Shown here one piece after another: positions 57,566-64,000 of a stretch of 64,000 nucleotides of DNA. The notes beneath the pieces were generated by a model. That model searched no databases. It saw only the letters and a list, made by a program, of their open reading frames with translations, and was not told the DNA's origin. A program made the translations under genes and the position numbers. This stretch comes from Chloroflexota bacterium (GTDB taxonomy: Bacteria; Chloroflexota; JAJPGV01): contig JAJPGV010000035.1 of the NCBI GenBank assembly GCA_021325635.1, positions 1 through 64,000 of the forward strand, read 5' to 3'. The number at the start of each line of letters is the position of its first letter. Within the stretch, counting starts at the first letter, position 1.

Positions 57566-58864
57566 ATGCCCACGGGCAAGGGTATTGCGCAGGACGGGTC
57601 TCAGCAGCCGGTGTCTGATTCAATCGAGCTGCAGCCCTTCTATCACGACGCCAAGGACGGCATCATTCGGCCCAAGCAGGTCGTCGTCAGCACACGCTAT
57701 TTCTGGGAACGCTGGGCGCCGCGACTGGGGCCCACGCTGTCGGTGCTCATCGTGCGCTTACGCATGCACTGCTACTACAACCAGGTCACCAAAGAGCGCC
57801 GCGACTGGTGCTTCCCCACCCAGCAGACGCTGGCCGAGGAGGTTGGCGTTTCCCGCTGGACCATCATGCGCGAGCTCAAGCGGCCCGAGGCGCGGCACTT
57901 CGTACGCGTGCAGTGCCGCTCGCGCTTTGACCCGGAGCGTAAGCGCACCATCCGCATCTCCAGCCTCTATCACGTGGCGATGGACGATCCGCTCGTGGCC
58001 GAAGACGTTGACCGGGCATCGACCATCGCAGCCGGCTATCTGCTGGAATCGGAAGACGTCGCAGCCGTTCCGGCAGCGCGTAAAACCACGCCAACGCTAC
58101 TTGCGGCTCTACCGGCTCACGCCGGCCATCGGGTGCATCTTGCTACGGGTCCTAACGCTGGCAATTTGCCAACTGAAGAGATACCCGAAGACAGTACCGA
58201 CAGTGTTGATGTTGTTGCGCGCGAGCTCGTACAAGCCAACATCACCGAGACCGCGGCCCGACGGCTCGCTACGGATTTTCCAGCTGAGCTGATTCGCCAG
58301 AAGATGAGCCTGGTCCGTGATCTCAAAAGCCGGCAGTCGTTGAGGAACGAAGCAGGCTTTTTACGCAAGGCCATCGAGGATGACTACTCGGTGCCATTGC
58401 AGGCAACGGGCACCGACGCAATAGCCGCCAGCATGCCACTCGTGCGCATGCGCGGCTGGGGGGGCCAGGAGCCAGGGGTCGCGGAGCGGTCACCGTCCGC
58501 GGCTGCTTCTGTCCAAGCAGTGGTCCGTGATGCGCATGACGTCGCTCCGGCCCGCGATCTTCGGCTCCTGGCCCCCACCACCAGCTCGTCCGGACCGGCT
58601 TCCGAGCGGACTGGCGATGTGAACGTATGGGAGGTGGCCAAGCAAGCGCTGTCTGGCGAGATGAAGCCAGCCGCCTTTGCGCAATGGCTGGCGCCGAGCA
58701 AATTGCTCCGTTACGAGCCGGGCTTGGCCAGCGTTACCGTTCCCTGCGTTCGCTCACTCCGCTATCTCGAGCAGCGCCTCAAATGGCAGATCGAAGACGC
58801 GCTGAGCGCCATCTGCGGCTGCCCAACACGTCTGAAACTGATCGTCGAAGGAGAATCCCATTGA
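57566..58864 (+). CDS. Winged-helix replication-type protein with a C-terminal DnaA domain I-like module
   Basis: A 432-residue protein. The N-terminal 140 residues contain a winged helix-turn-helix like that of plasmid/phage replication or helix-turn-helix-36 proteins (CFPTQQTLAEEVGVSRWTIMREL, as a guide). A long, Ala/Ser/Pro-rich, probably disordered middle follows. The last 80 residues (VWEVAKQALSGEM ... AFAQWLAP ... VTVPCVRSLRYLEQRLKWQIEDAL) match the DnaA N-terminal domain I pattern, which in DnaA recruits DnaB and DiaA. Having that module at the C terminus of a DNA-binding protein suggests a role in loading or regulating replication, but this is inference. ATG at 57566 behind GGGAG; strong promoter upstream; the stop overlaps the dUTPase start (TGATG). 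Confidence 0.72.
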   Translation: MPTGKGIAQDGSQQPVSDSIELQPFYHDAKDGIIRPKQVVVSTRYFWERWAPRLGPTLSVLIVRLRMHCYYNQVTKERRDWCFPTQQTLAEEVGVSRWTIMRELKRPEARHFVRVQCRSRFDPERKRTIRISSLYHVAMDDPLVAEDVDRASTIAAGYLLESEDVAAVPAARKTTPTLLAALPAHAGHRVHLATGPNAGNLPTEEIPEDSTDSVDVVARELVQANITETAARRLATDFPAELIRQKMSLVRDLKSRQSLRNEAGFLRKAIEDDYSVPLQATGTDAIAASMPLVRMRGWGGQEPGVAERSPSAAASVQAVVRDAHDVAPARDLRLLAPTTSSSGPASERTGDVNVWEVAKQALSGEMKPAAFAQWLAPSKLLRYEPGLASVTVPCVRSLRYLEQRLKWQIEDALSAICGCPTRLKLIVEGESH

Positions 58865-59427
58865 TGTTCGAAACCACGGCCCGCAGTATTGAACAGGTAG
58901 GAGCAACTGATAGCGTGAGTGGCGTGCTGCCTCGTGAGGCAATCCTGGAGTTGATGAATGCCGATCCCAAGCTGGTGAGCGGCCTGCCGGATCAAAGCTT
59001 GCAGCTGCAGCCCTGCGGCTTGGACGTCACGTTAAGTGCAGTTTTCGAGTTTACGGAGTCAGGCCGGCTGGGCAGTGACGATCGCCAGCTCCCGGATCGG
59101 GTGCCGCTGGCATTCGACTTCTGGGGCTGGGTGCATTTGTCAGCTGGCACATACATGGTGCAGCTCAACGAAGTGGTGCGCCTGCCACTGGACGTGATGG
59201 CTCTCGGCCGGCCGCGATCGAGCTTGCTGCGCTGCGGAGCAACGCTCCACACCGCCGTCTGGGATCCCGGCTACGCCGGCCGCAGCGAATGCTTGCTGGT
59301 GGTCGAGAATCCCGCGGGGCTGGACGTCCAGAAGGACGCGAGGATTATGCAGCTCGTCTTTTTCAGGCTCGAGCAGGCGACGCAGGCTGGCTATGCCGGC
59401 CGGTATCAGGGCGAGAACCTGGCGTAA
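58864..59427 (+). CDS. dUTPase/dCTP deaminase-superfamily nucleotide hydrolase (archaeal dUTPase-like)
   Basis: A 187-residue trimeric-type nucleotidohydrolase. It has the superfamily motifs RPRSSLLRCG (phosphate binding), VWDPGYAGRSE (substrate binding and catalytic region) and ENPAGLDVQKDARIMQLVFFRL. The spacing after GYAG matches archaeal dUTPase-type members better than E. coli Dcd. It would remove dUTP or deaminate dCTP to supply dUMP for the ThyX-like protein downstream. ATG at 58864 shares bases with the stop of the upstream gene, so it is translationally coupled to the DnaA-domain protein. Its 3' end overlaps the convergent membrane-protein gene by 65 bp. Confidence 0.88.
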   Translation: MFETTARSIEQVGATDSVSGVLPREAILELMNADPKLVSGLPDQSLQLQPCGLDVTLSAVFEFTESGRLGSDDRQLPDRVPLAFDFWGWVHLSAGTYMVQLNEVVRLPLDVMALGRPRSSLLRCGATLHTAVWDPGYAGRSECLLVVENPAGLDVQKDARIMQLVFFRLEQATQAGYAGRYQGENLA

Positions 59428-60091
59428 ACCGGCGGTTTGCACCGGCGAGCATGAACCCGGCGAAGATGATGGCCCAGCCGGCCAGCATGGTTACCCAGAA
59501 GAGCTCCGGCCGGCCGGTGCGGGCCATCGCCCCGGCTGCTCCAACCACGAGGTCGCCCGCGGCGATGAGCGCGTTGCTGCCGAGTAGCCAGCTATCGCCC
59601 CTCCGGCGGGCGGCCAGCATACCTGAGTACACGGCCACACCCACAACCGCTGCTACCCCAAGCGTGTTGAGCACGACGGTCAATGGCAGCCAGGCGCCGG
59701 GTAGCAGGATGCCCGTGCCGGGCCCGCCCTGCAGCCCATGCAGGGCTGCCAGGTCGAGAGGGGCGGCGATCACCGCTCCGGCAGCGATGGCGCTGAGCGT
59801 GGTCAGCGCCCCGGCCAGGCGCTCAGCTCCTCGTTGGGGCATGACAAGGTAGACACTGCCCAGGCCCAGCCAGGCTGGCATCAGTGCTCCCCCCAGGGCG
59901 TAATAGGCGCGGAAGGCCAGCGGGCTGCTGGTCGGCGGCAGTGCCCACACATAGGCCATGGAAGCCAGCGCCGACATCGTCAGCGCAAGCGTCCAGATCA
60001 ATTGGTATGGCCGCCTTCGGCGGATGTACTGGCCCAGCAGCACCGCGGCGAACAGCGCCGACAGCGCCGACACGGCTATCGGGTACAGCAC
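59363..60091 (-). CDS. Polytopic membrane protein, function unknown
   Basis: A 242-residue protein with about seven hydrophobic segments (4-22, 31-51, 60-82, 90-110, 130-155, 166-186 and 195-215). There are few charged residues, apart from a basic QYIRRRRP turn after the first segment and a basic tail. No family recognised. GTG at 60091 lies 7 nt after TACACT (60104-60099), another leaderless-type start. The last 65 bp overlap the 3' end of the dUTPase gene on the other strand. Confidence 0.75.
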   Translation of the reverse strand: MLYPIAVSALSALFAAVLLGQYIRRRRPYQLIWTLALTMSALASMAYVWALPPTSSPLAFRAYYALGGALMPAWLGLGSVYLVMPQRGAERLAGALTTLSAIAAGAVIAAPLDLAALHGLQGGPGTGILLPGAWLPLTVVLNTLGVAAVVGVAVYSGMLAARRRGDSWLLGSNALIAAGDLVVGAAGAMARTGRPELFWVTMLAGWAIIFAGFMLAGANRRFTPGSRPDTGRHSQPASPARA

Positions 60092-60228
60092 GGTTCGAAG
60101 TGTAAGTCCCGGTTGGACATGGCTTCGAGGCTCGGGGCTGCTGTCACGCTAACCTTCGAAGCGGTAGTTTCGGCCCGATGAAAGGCCCGCGCAAAAACAT
60201 CATGGAGAACCCTGGCGGTCCTATCCAA

Positions 60229-60257
60229 TTGCTCGCGGTTTTTCCATCAAATATCCT
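60229..60257 (+). promoter_or_regulatory. Leaderless promoter of the ThyX-like gene
   Basis: TTGCTC (60229-60234), a 17-bp spacer and TATCCT (60252-60257). The GTG start codon follows 6 nt after the -10 box, which places the transcription start at or next to the first base of the gene. Confidence 0.65.
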
Positions 60258-60263
60258 GGGAGC

Positions 60264-61895
60264 GTGTCAGTAAGCGAATTTAGCGCCAGAGAGCGGACGC
60301 TGCTCGGGCCGTATTTCACTAACCTCGACCGCGGCGTATTTGCGCTTCGCAACCTGCCGGAAGTCGTCAAGGGAGCGCTCTTTTCGCGCTATTCGCGCAC
60401 CACCAAGAGCCTTCGCCGTGTGTTCTTGGACGAGTTCATCAGCAATCCTGACCTGGCGCTCGAAGGACCGACCCGCGGCGAGGGCGACGGGCTCGTGGCG
60501 GCCGAGAGGGCCGAGCAGTTCTATGAGCGGGTCCTGGTGGGCTACGGCGACGACTCGGTCGCCGAGCTCGGCGGCGCGCATGTGGCGTTGGAAGGCATCA
60601 GCGCGCTGGCCGCGAAGGAGGTCGAAGAGAGCCGCATCGGTCTGTCGCCGCTGGAAAAGTCGACCCGCTACGTCTTCTTCGACCGCCAGGTCGACGGGCA
60701 GTTCGAGTACATCCGCCCGCGCGAGGTCATGGCCTCGCCACTGGCAGAGATCTACGAGCGTTCGATGAACGCCTGCTTCCAGACCTACAGCGAGGCCATA
60801 GTGCCGCTCATGGCGGAGCTGCGCGAAGCCTTTCCGCCGGGACCTGACGTTTCGGAAGGAGCGCACCGCGCCGCCATTCGTGCCAAGGCAGCCGACATCC
60901 TGCGCTCGCTGCTGCCCATTGGCCATCTCACCAACATGGGCGTGTTCGGCAATGGTCGCGCGTTCGAGTACCTGCTCATCAAGATGGCCGCCAGCCCGCT
61001 GGCCGAGGTTCGTGAGCTCGGCTTTCAGCTCAGCCGTGAGCTGGGCATGGTTATCCCGGCCTTCACCAAGCGAGCCGGATCGGAGCGCGGCCGGGACCAT
61101 TCGGCCTACCTGCGACAGCGCGAGCTGGCAGTGGGTGGCCTAGCCGCCCGTTTGCGGCGGCAGCTGCCCGACCGTTCAACAGGAGGAGCGACCGCTGTCC
61201 AGGCGGTGACCATAGTCGACGCGGATCCACTTGCTGAAGAGAAAGTCTTGGCCGGGCTGCTGTACCCGCACCTTGGGCGGCCGCTGTCCGAGGTCCGCGC
61301 GGCTGTCGCGGCGATGCCGGCGGATGAGCGGCGGCAGCTGCTGCATGCGCACCTCGACGGACGTGGCAGCCGGCACCGCAAGCCCGGACGGGCATTCGAG
61401 ATGCCGGAGTACACCGTGGAGCTGTGCGCCAACTTTGGCGTTTACAAGGACTTGCAGCGCCATCGCATCTGCACGCAGCAGCGCCAGCTCATCGGCACTC
61501 ACCTGGGCTACACCATGCCTGCCGAGCTGGCTGAGTCGGTCTACGAGGAGCGGTTCCGCGAATGCATGGCCGTGGCCGACGCGGCTTATCAATCGCTGGC
61601 CGAGCGCTTCCCCCGTGAGGCGCAGTACGTGGTTCCGACGGCCTACCGGGTGCGCTGGCTCATGAAGTTGAATCTCCGCGAGCTGGCCCACATGGTCGAG
61701 CTGCGCTCGACCATCCAGGGCCATCCCGACTACCGCGCGGTGGTGCACGAGCTTACTGAAAAGGTGCGGGAGATTCATCCGGGACTCGCCGAGCTGGCCA
61801 CCGCGTTCGTCGATTGGAGCGAAGTCGACCTCGCCCGCCTCAAGTCGGAGCAGCGCAACGAGGAGAAGGCGCAGGCCCTCGGCCTCCAGCGCTAG
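60264..61895 (+). CDS. Double-length ThyX-superfamily protein
   Basis: A 543-residue protein made of two ThyX-like halves. The first half has YGDDSVAELGGAHVALE and KSTRYVFFD (guides), typical of flavin-dependent thymidylate synthase. The second half has EYTVELCANFG, then QRHRICTQQRQLIGTH where the ThyX signature RHRx7S is expected; the Ser position is Leu here. ThyX methylates dUMP with methylene-tetrahydrofolate, FAD and NADPH. With the dUTPase nearby a role in dTTP supply is likely, but the changed signature makes activity uncertain. It is about twice the usual 220-250 residues. GTG at 60264 with a leaderless-type promoter. The stop overlaps the convergent gene in CTAG. Confidence 0.8.
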   Translation: MSVSEFSARERTLLGPYFTNLDRGVFALRNLPEVVKGALFSRYSRTTKSLRRVFLDEFISNPDLALEGPTRGEGDGLVAAERAEQFYERVLVGYGDDSVAELGGAHVALEGISALAAKEVEESRIGLSPLEKSTRYVFFDRQVDGQFEYIRPREVMASPLAEIYERSMNACFQTYSEAIVPLMAELREAFPPGPDVSEGAHRAAIRAKAADILRSLLPIGHLTNMGVFGNGRAFEYLLIKMAASPLAEVRELGFQLSRELGMVIPAFTKRAGSERGRDHSAYLRQRELAVGGLAARLRRQLPDRSTGGATAVQAVTIVDADPLAEEKVLAGLLYPHLGRPLSEVRAAVAAMPADERRQLLHAHLDGRGSRHRKPGRAFEMPEYTVELCANFGVYKDLQRHRICTQQRQLIGTHLGYTMPAELAESVYEERFRECMAVADAAYQSLAERFPREAQYVVPTAYRVRWLMKLNLRELAHMVELRSTIQGHPDYRAVVHELTEKVREIHPGLAELATAFVDWSEVDLARLKSEQRNEEKAQALGLQR

Positions 61896-62242
61896 GCCTC
61901 GACCTCTTCCGCTTCGTCCAGCGTCCACTCGTCATAGAACTGAAGCAGCACCCTCAGAATTCCCCAAGCCGCGAATGGCCACACCGGGATTGACGAGATG
62001 ATGGTTTGAAGCTGAAAACGGTTGAAGCCGAACGCTTGCTCGTCGATCAGCTGTCTGCTGACAGCAGGATGGACGGCTGGCCATACGAGGACAGCGAGGG
62101 AAATGACCGACGCAGCCAGCTGGATGAAACCAACGACGAGTAAGGCGACGCACAGGAAACGGACCCAGCGCAGCGGATCCGTCTCGACTCCGTCCGGTTC
62201 CTCGTCCGTATCCCGCGGCTCAGCGGGGGCGTGCATTTCCAT
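61892..62242 (-). CDS. Small membrane protein, function unknown
   Basis: A 116-residue protein. The acidic N terminus (1-25) is followed by two hydrophobic segments (about 27-55 and 80-102) and a very acidic C terminus. ATG at 62242 lies 6 nt after TAGCAT (62254-62249), a leaderless-type start. Its stop overlaps that of the ThyX-like gene. No family recognised. Confidence 0.65.
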   Translation of the reverse strand: MEMHAPAEPRDTDEEPDGVETDPLRWVRFLCVALLVVGFIQLAASVISLAVLVWPAVHPAVSRQLIDEQAFGFNRFQLQTIISSIPVWPFAAWGILRVLLQFYDEWTLDEAEEVEA

Positions 62243-62276
62243 GGGCGAATGCTAGCCAGGCCGGCCGCTGTCCCCT

Positions 62277-62720
62277 CTAGTCGCCAACCTCCGGCCCCGC
62301 CAGCAGCGCTTCCGTCTTCTCCAGCACGCGCACTTCGTTCTGGTAGCTGAGCAGGGCCTTGGCCTCCTCGATCGGCAGCCACTCCACGAAGTCGTGCTCG
62401 TGGTCGTGCAGCGAGGTGTCGCCACCAATTGGCCGCATCAGGTAGAAATGCACGAATTTGTGGAAGCGCGTGTCAATGGCGGCGCGCACGAACCAGTACT
62501 CGATCACGTCGATCTTGCGCTCGATCTCGACCTCCACGCCGGTCTCTTCGCGGACCTCGCGTTTGGCCGTTTCCTCCATTGATTCGCCCGGGTTAGGTGT
62601 TCCCTTCGGTAGGCCCCATATGCCCGGGTCCCGGCGGCCCACGATGATTACTTCGAGCGGCCCCTCGGGGAGCTTGCGGTGGACCACGCCGCCAAAGGAT
62701 TCTGCCCGTTCAGTTCGCAT
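62277..62720 (-). CDS. Nudix hydrolase
   Basis: A 147-residue Nudix-fold pyrophosphohydrolase. The Nudix box GTPNPGESMEETAKREVREETGV fits Gx5Ex7REUxEExGU (shown here only as its signature), with all metal-binding Glu residues present. It begins with a strand and SFGGVVHR, the usual opening. Substrate is not predictable: it may clean oxidised nucleotides, NDP-sugars or dinucleoside polyphosphates. ATG at 62720. It sits 12 bp after the 104-residue gene on the same strand and may be co-transcribed with it. Confidence 0.93.
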   Translation of the reverse strand: MRTERAESFGGVVHRKLPEGPLEVIIVGRRDPGIWGLPKGTPNPGESMEETAKREVREETGVEVEIERKIDVIEYWFVRAAIDTRFHKFVHFYLMRPIGGDTSLHDHEHDFVEWLPIEEAKALLSYQNEVRVLEKTEALLAGPEVGD

Positions 62721-62732
62721 CGAGGCTAAAGC

Positions 62733-63047
62733 TTAGTTGTTTGAGGCGGATCCCTGCTCTTCCTCGAGGTAGTCGTCGCTGTAGAAGCCCAGCTCTGTGC
62801 CGCGATAGACGGTGACCAGGAAGTCTTCTCGTGGGACTTCGGCGGACAGCACCAGATCGTTGTCGATTTCCTCGATCATCTTGAGGATCTCGCCCTCCTC
62901 GCGATCGACCTCCAGGATGAGCGTGCCGTACACCGTGGCGGCGGTGAAGTGCAAGTCGATCCGGCCCAGCCGCCGGCTGCCATCCATGAGGCTGTAGCCT
63001 TCGGAATTCGGGGTGCGGAAAAGCCGGTCGAACCTCATCTCCGACAT
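62733..63047 (-). CDS. Acidic soluble protein, function unknown
   Basis: A 104-residue acidic protein with a beta-rich first half (YSLMDGSRRLGRIDLHF and VYGTLILEVDRE) and a helical, Asp/Glu-rich second half. ATG at 63047 behind a strong GAGGAGGTG ribosome-binding site, so it is certainly expressed. No family recognised. It lies between the histidine phosphatase and Nudix genes, all on the minus strand and only 12-15 bp apart, as one operon. Confidence 0.75.
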   Translation of the reverse strand: MSEMRFDRLFRTPNSEGYSLMDGSRRLGRIDLHFTAATVYGTLILEVDREEGEILKMIEEIDNDLVLSAEVPREDFLVTVYRGTELGFYSDDYLEEEQGSASNN

Positions 63048-63062
63048 CGGGGGAACACCTCC

Positions 63063-63701
63063 TCAACGCACCTGTACGTGTACGCTCGATCTTAACCCTT
63101 CGAGGTGGCACGTATCGTTAATGGCCATGATCAAGGGCACCTCGTGGTCCTCGATCACGGACAGCCCGCAATTGTCACGCTCGATGCTCCACATCCCGTC
63201 CGGCTTCATCTGCAGGAAGTGCGCCAGCATCAGCTGCAGCACCTCCCCATGGGTGATCACCACCACCTGGCCGTCGGCGTGCTCCTGTCGCGCATACGCC
63301 AGGAAGCTCAGCGCTCTAGCGCGCACCTCCAGCAATGATTCGCCTCCAGGCATGCGCACCGCGGCTGGCTCGGTCTGCCACTGCCGGTGCAGCTCGGGCC
63401 ACGTTTCCGCCACCTCCTCGCGGGAACGACCGGACCAGGCGCCGTGGTCCATATCCAGGAGCTCCCGACGGGTAATCACCGATCCGTCCACACCCGCCAC
63501 GATGCGCGCCGTCTGAAGGGCGCGCCGCAGCGGACTGCTGTAGACGGCGGTCAGCTCGCGATTTGCCAGCCGATCTCGCAGGGCTTCGGCCTGCCGCATC
63601 CCGAGGGGGCTGAGCTGGCTGTCATCGAGCCGGCCCTGGTACATCCCACGACCGTTCCAGTCGCTCTCGGCGTGGCGGGCCAGGAGGAACGTGAGCGCCA
63701 T
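63063..63701 (-). CDS. Histidine phosphatase-superfamily protein (phosphoglycerate mutase-like)
   Basis: A 212-residue phosphatase/mutase. The catalytic RHG-type motif is LARHAESDWN (phospho-accepting His in RHA), and the second catalytic His is in VITHGEVLQ. The rest matches small cofactor-independent phosphatases of the family (alpha-ribazole phosphatase or general phosphohydrolases) rather than glycolytic mutase. ATG at 63701. First gene of an apparent operon with the 104-residue protein and the Nudix hydrolase. It lies 24 bp downstream of serA, so serine biosynthesis may be co-transcribed; a phosphoserine phosphatase role is an attractive but unproven possibility. Confidence 0.9.
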   Translation of the reverse strand: MALTFLLARHAESDWNGRGMYQGRLDDSQLSPLGMRQAEALRDRLANRELTAVYSSPLRRALQTARIVAGVDGSVITRRELLDMDHGAWSGRSREEVAETWPELHRQWQTEPAAVRMPGGESLLEVRARALSFLAYARQEHADGQVVVITHGEVLQLMLAHFLQMKPDGMWSIERDNCGLSVIEDHEVPLIMAINDTCHLEGLRSSVHVQVR

Positions 63702-63725
63702 GCCGCGTGGCGACCGCCGGCGCGG

Positions 63726-64000
63726 CTAGAGCCTGACCAGCCGCGTCTCCCCTACGCCGGGGATGGCGCGGACGCGCTCCAGCACGTCGTCCGGGATTGG
63801 ATCGTCGACGATCAGGATCATGATCGAATCGCCGCCGCGAGCGGTCAGCCGGCCAACCTGCATGCCCGAGATGTTGATGTCGGTCTCGCCCAGCAGAGTG
63901 CCGACCTTGCCGACCATGCCAGGCCGGTCCTGATGGCGCGCCACCAGCCACTGGCCTTGGGCGGGTAGGTCCACCCGATAGCGATTCATCTGCACGATGC
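63726..64000 (-). CDS. serA: 3-phosphoglycerate dehydrogenase, C-terminal ACT domain (cut by window edge)
   Basis: The last 90 or so residues of a protein that continues past the right edge. The visible part is an ACT regulatory domain (VARHQDRPGMVGKVGTLLGETDINISGMQVGR, cited as a guide), with the DxPGMxGxVG start and NIS-MQVGR motif typical of SerA. The ACT domain binds serine and inhibits the first step of serine synthesis. The gene ends 24 bp before the histidine phosphatase gene. Assignment of the whole protein rests on this domain. Confidence 0.85.
   Translation of the reverse strand, partial: IVQMNRYRVDLPAQGQWLVARHQDRPGMVGKVGTLLGETDINISGMQVGRLTARGGDSIMILIVDDPIPDDVLERVRAIPGVGETRLVRL

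Overview
The window is a G+C-rich bacterial chromosome segment that is densely coded, with many GTG and TTG starts and many four-base start/stop overlaps. I see no insertion sequence, prophage or CRISPR array. The gene mix suggests a Chloroflexota-like or related monoderm-type lineage, but no marker here fixes the phylum. Pointers include SipW-type signal peptidases with TasA-like secreted proteins, a TldD/PmbA pair, a CHASE2 cyclase, a double-length ThyX, an archaeal-type dUTPase, and a System I haem-maturation block with a Cys-type CcmE.

Region 1 (about 280-11960, all minus strand) is the most distinctive locus. Reading in transcription order it holds: a membrane-anchored Pro/Thr-rich protein with a TasA-like C-terminal module; a large Wzy/O-antigen-ligase membrane protein fused to TPR-like repeats; four paralogous TasA/camelysin-like secreted subunits; and four paralogous SipW-type signal peptidases. 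It reads as a dedicated system for building, and perhaps glycosylating, a surface fibre or matrix.

Region 2 (12000-26800) is housekeeping and small genes. It includes an M24 peptidase, a GAF-like protein, a hemerythrin-like protein, tRNA-Lys(CTT), a protein O-mannosyltransferase-like enzyme, a full-length Lhr helicase, RecX with an almost perfect parS centromere site over its start codon, a PspA-like protein behind a repeated operator, and a DUF255 thioredoxin-fold protein.

Region 3 (26800-39700) carries a PmbA/TldD protease pair, a histidine kinase, an FmdB zinc ribbon, an MTHFR-like protein, a dihydroxyphthalate-decarboxylase-like protein and a tight tlpA-ccmE-ccmF-ccmH-ccmI-like run. These are followed by a secreted cupredoxin-like protein and an OmpR/PhoB-type response regulator. 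The regulator gene is flanked on both sides by arrays of exactly 11-bp-phased direct repeats (six and four units), which look like its binding sites.

Region 4 (40000-54700) has a TPP enzyme, a PucR-family regulator with a direct-repeat operator, gltD-gltB (glutamate synthase), a CHASE2 adenylate cyclase with a degenerate first metal-binding residue, several small membrane proteins and a KGG-repeat stress protein. Region 5 (54700-64000) has serS, a MerR regulator in an operon with an unknown protein, a winged-helix protein ending in a DnaA domain-I-like module coupled to a dUTPase, the ThyX-like protein, a Nudix hydrolase, a histidine phosphatase and the truncated 3' end of serA.

About a dozen start codons lie 6-7 nt after a TANNNT -10 element, so leaderless mRNAs appear common. 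Other genes have clear Shine-Dalgarno sequences. Only two stretches of more than 300 bp lack a gene: 39684-40005 (repeat array plus RNA-like structure) and 57232-57565 (two promoters and a leader).
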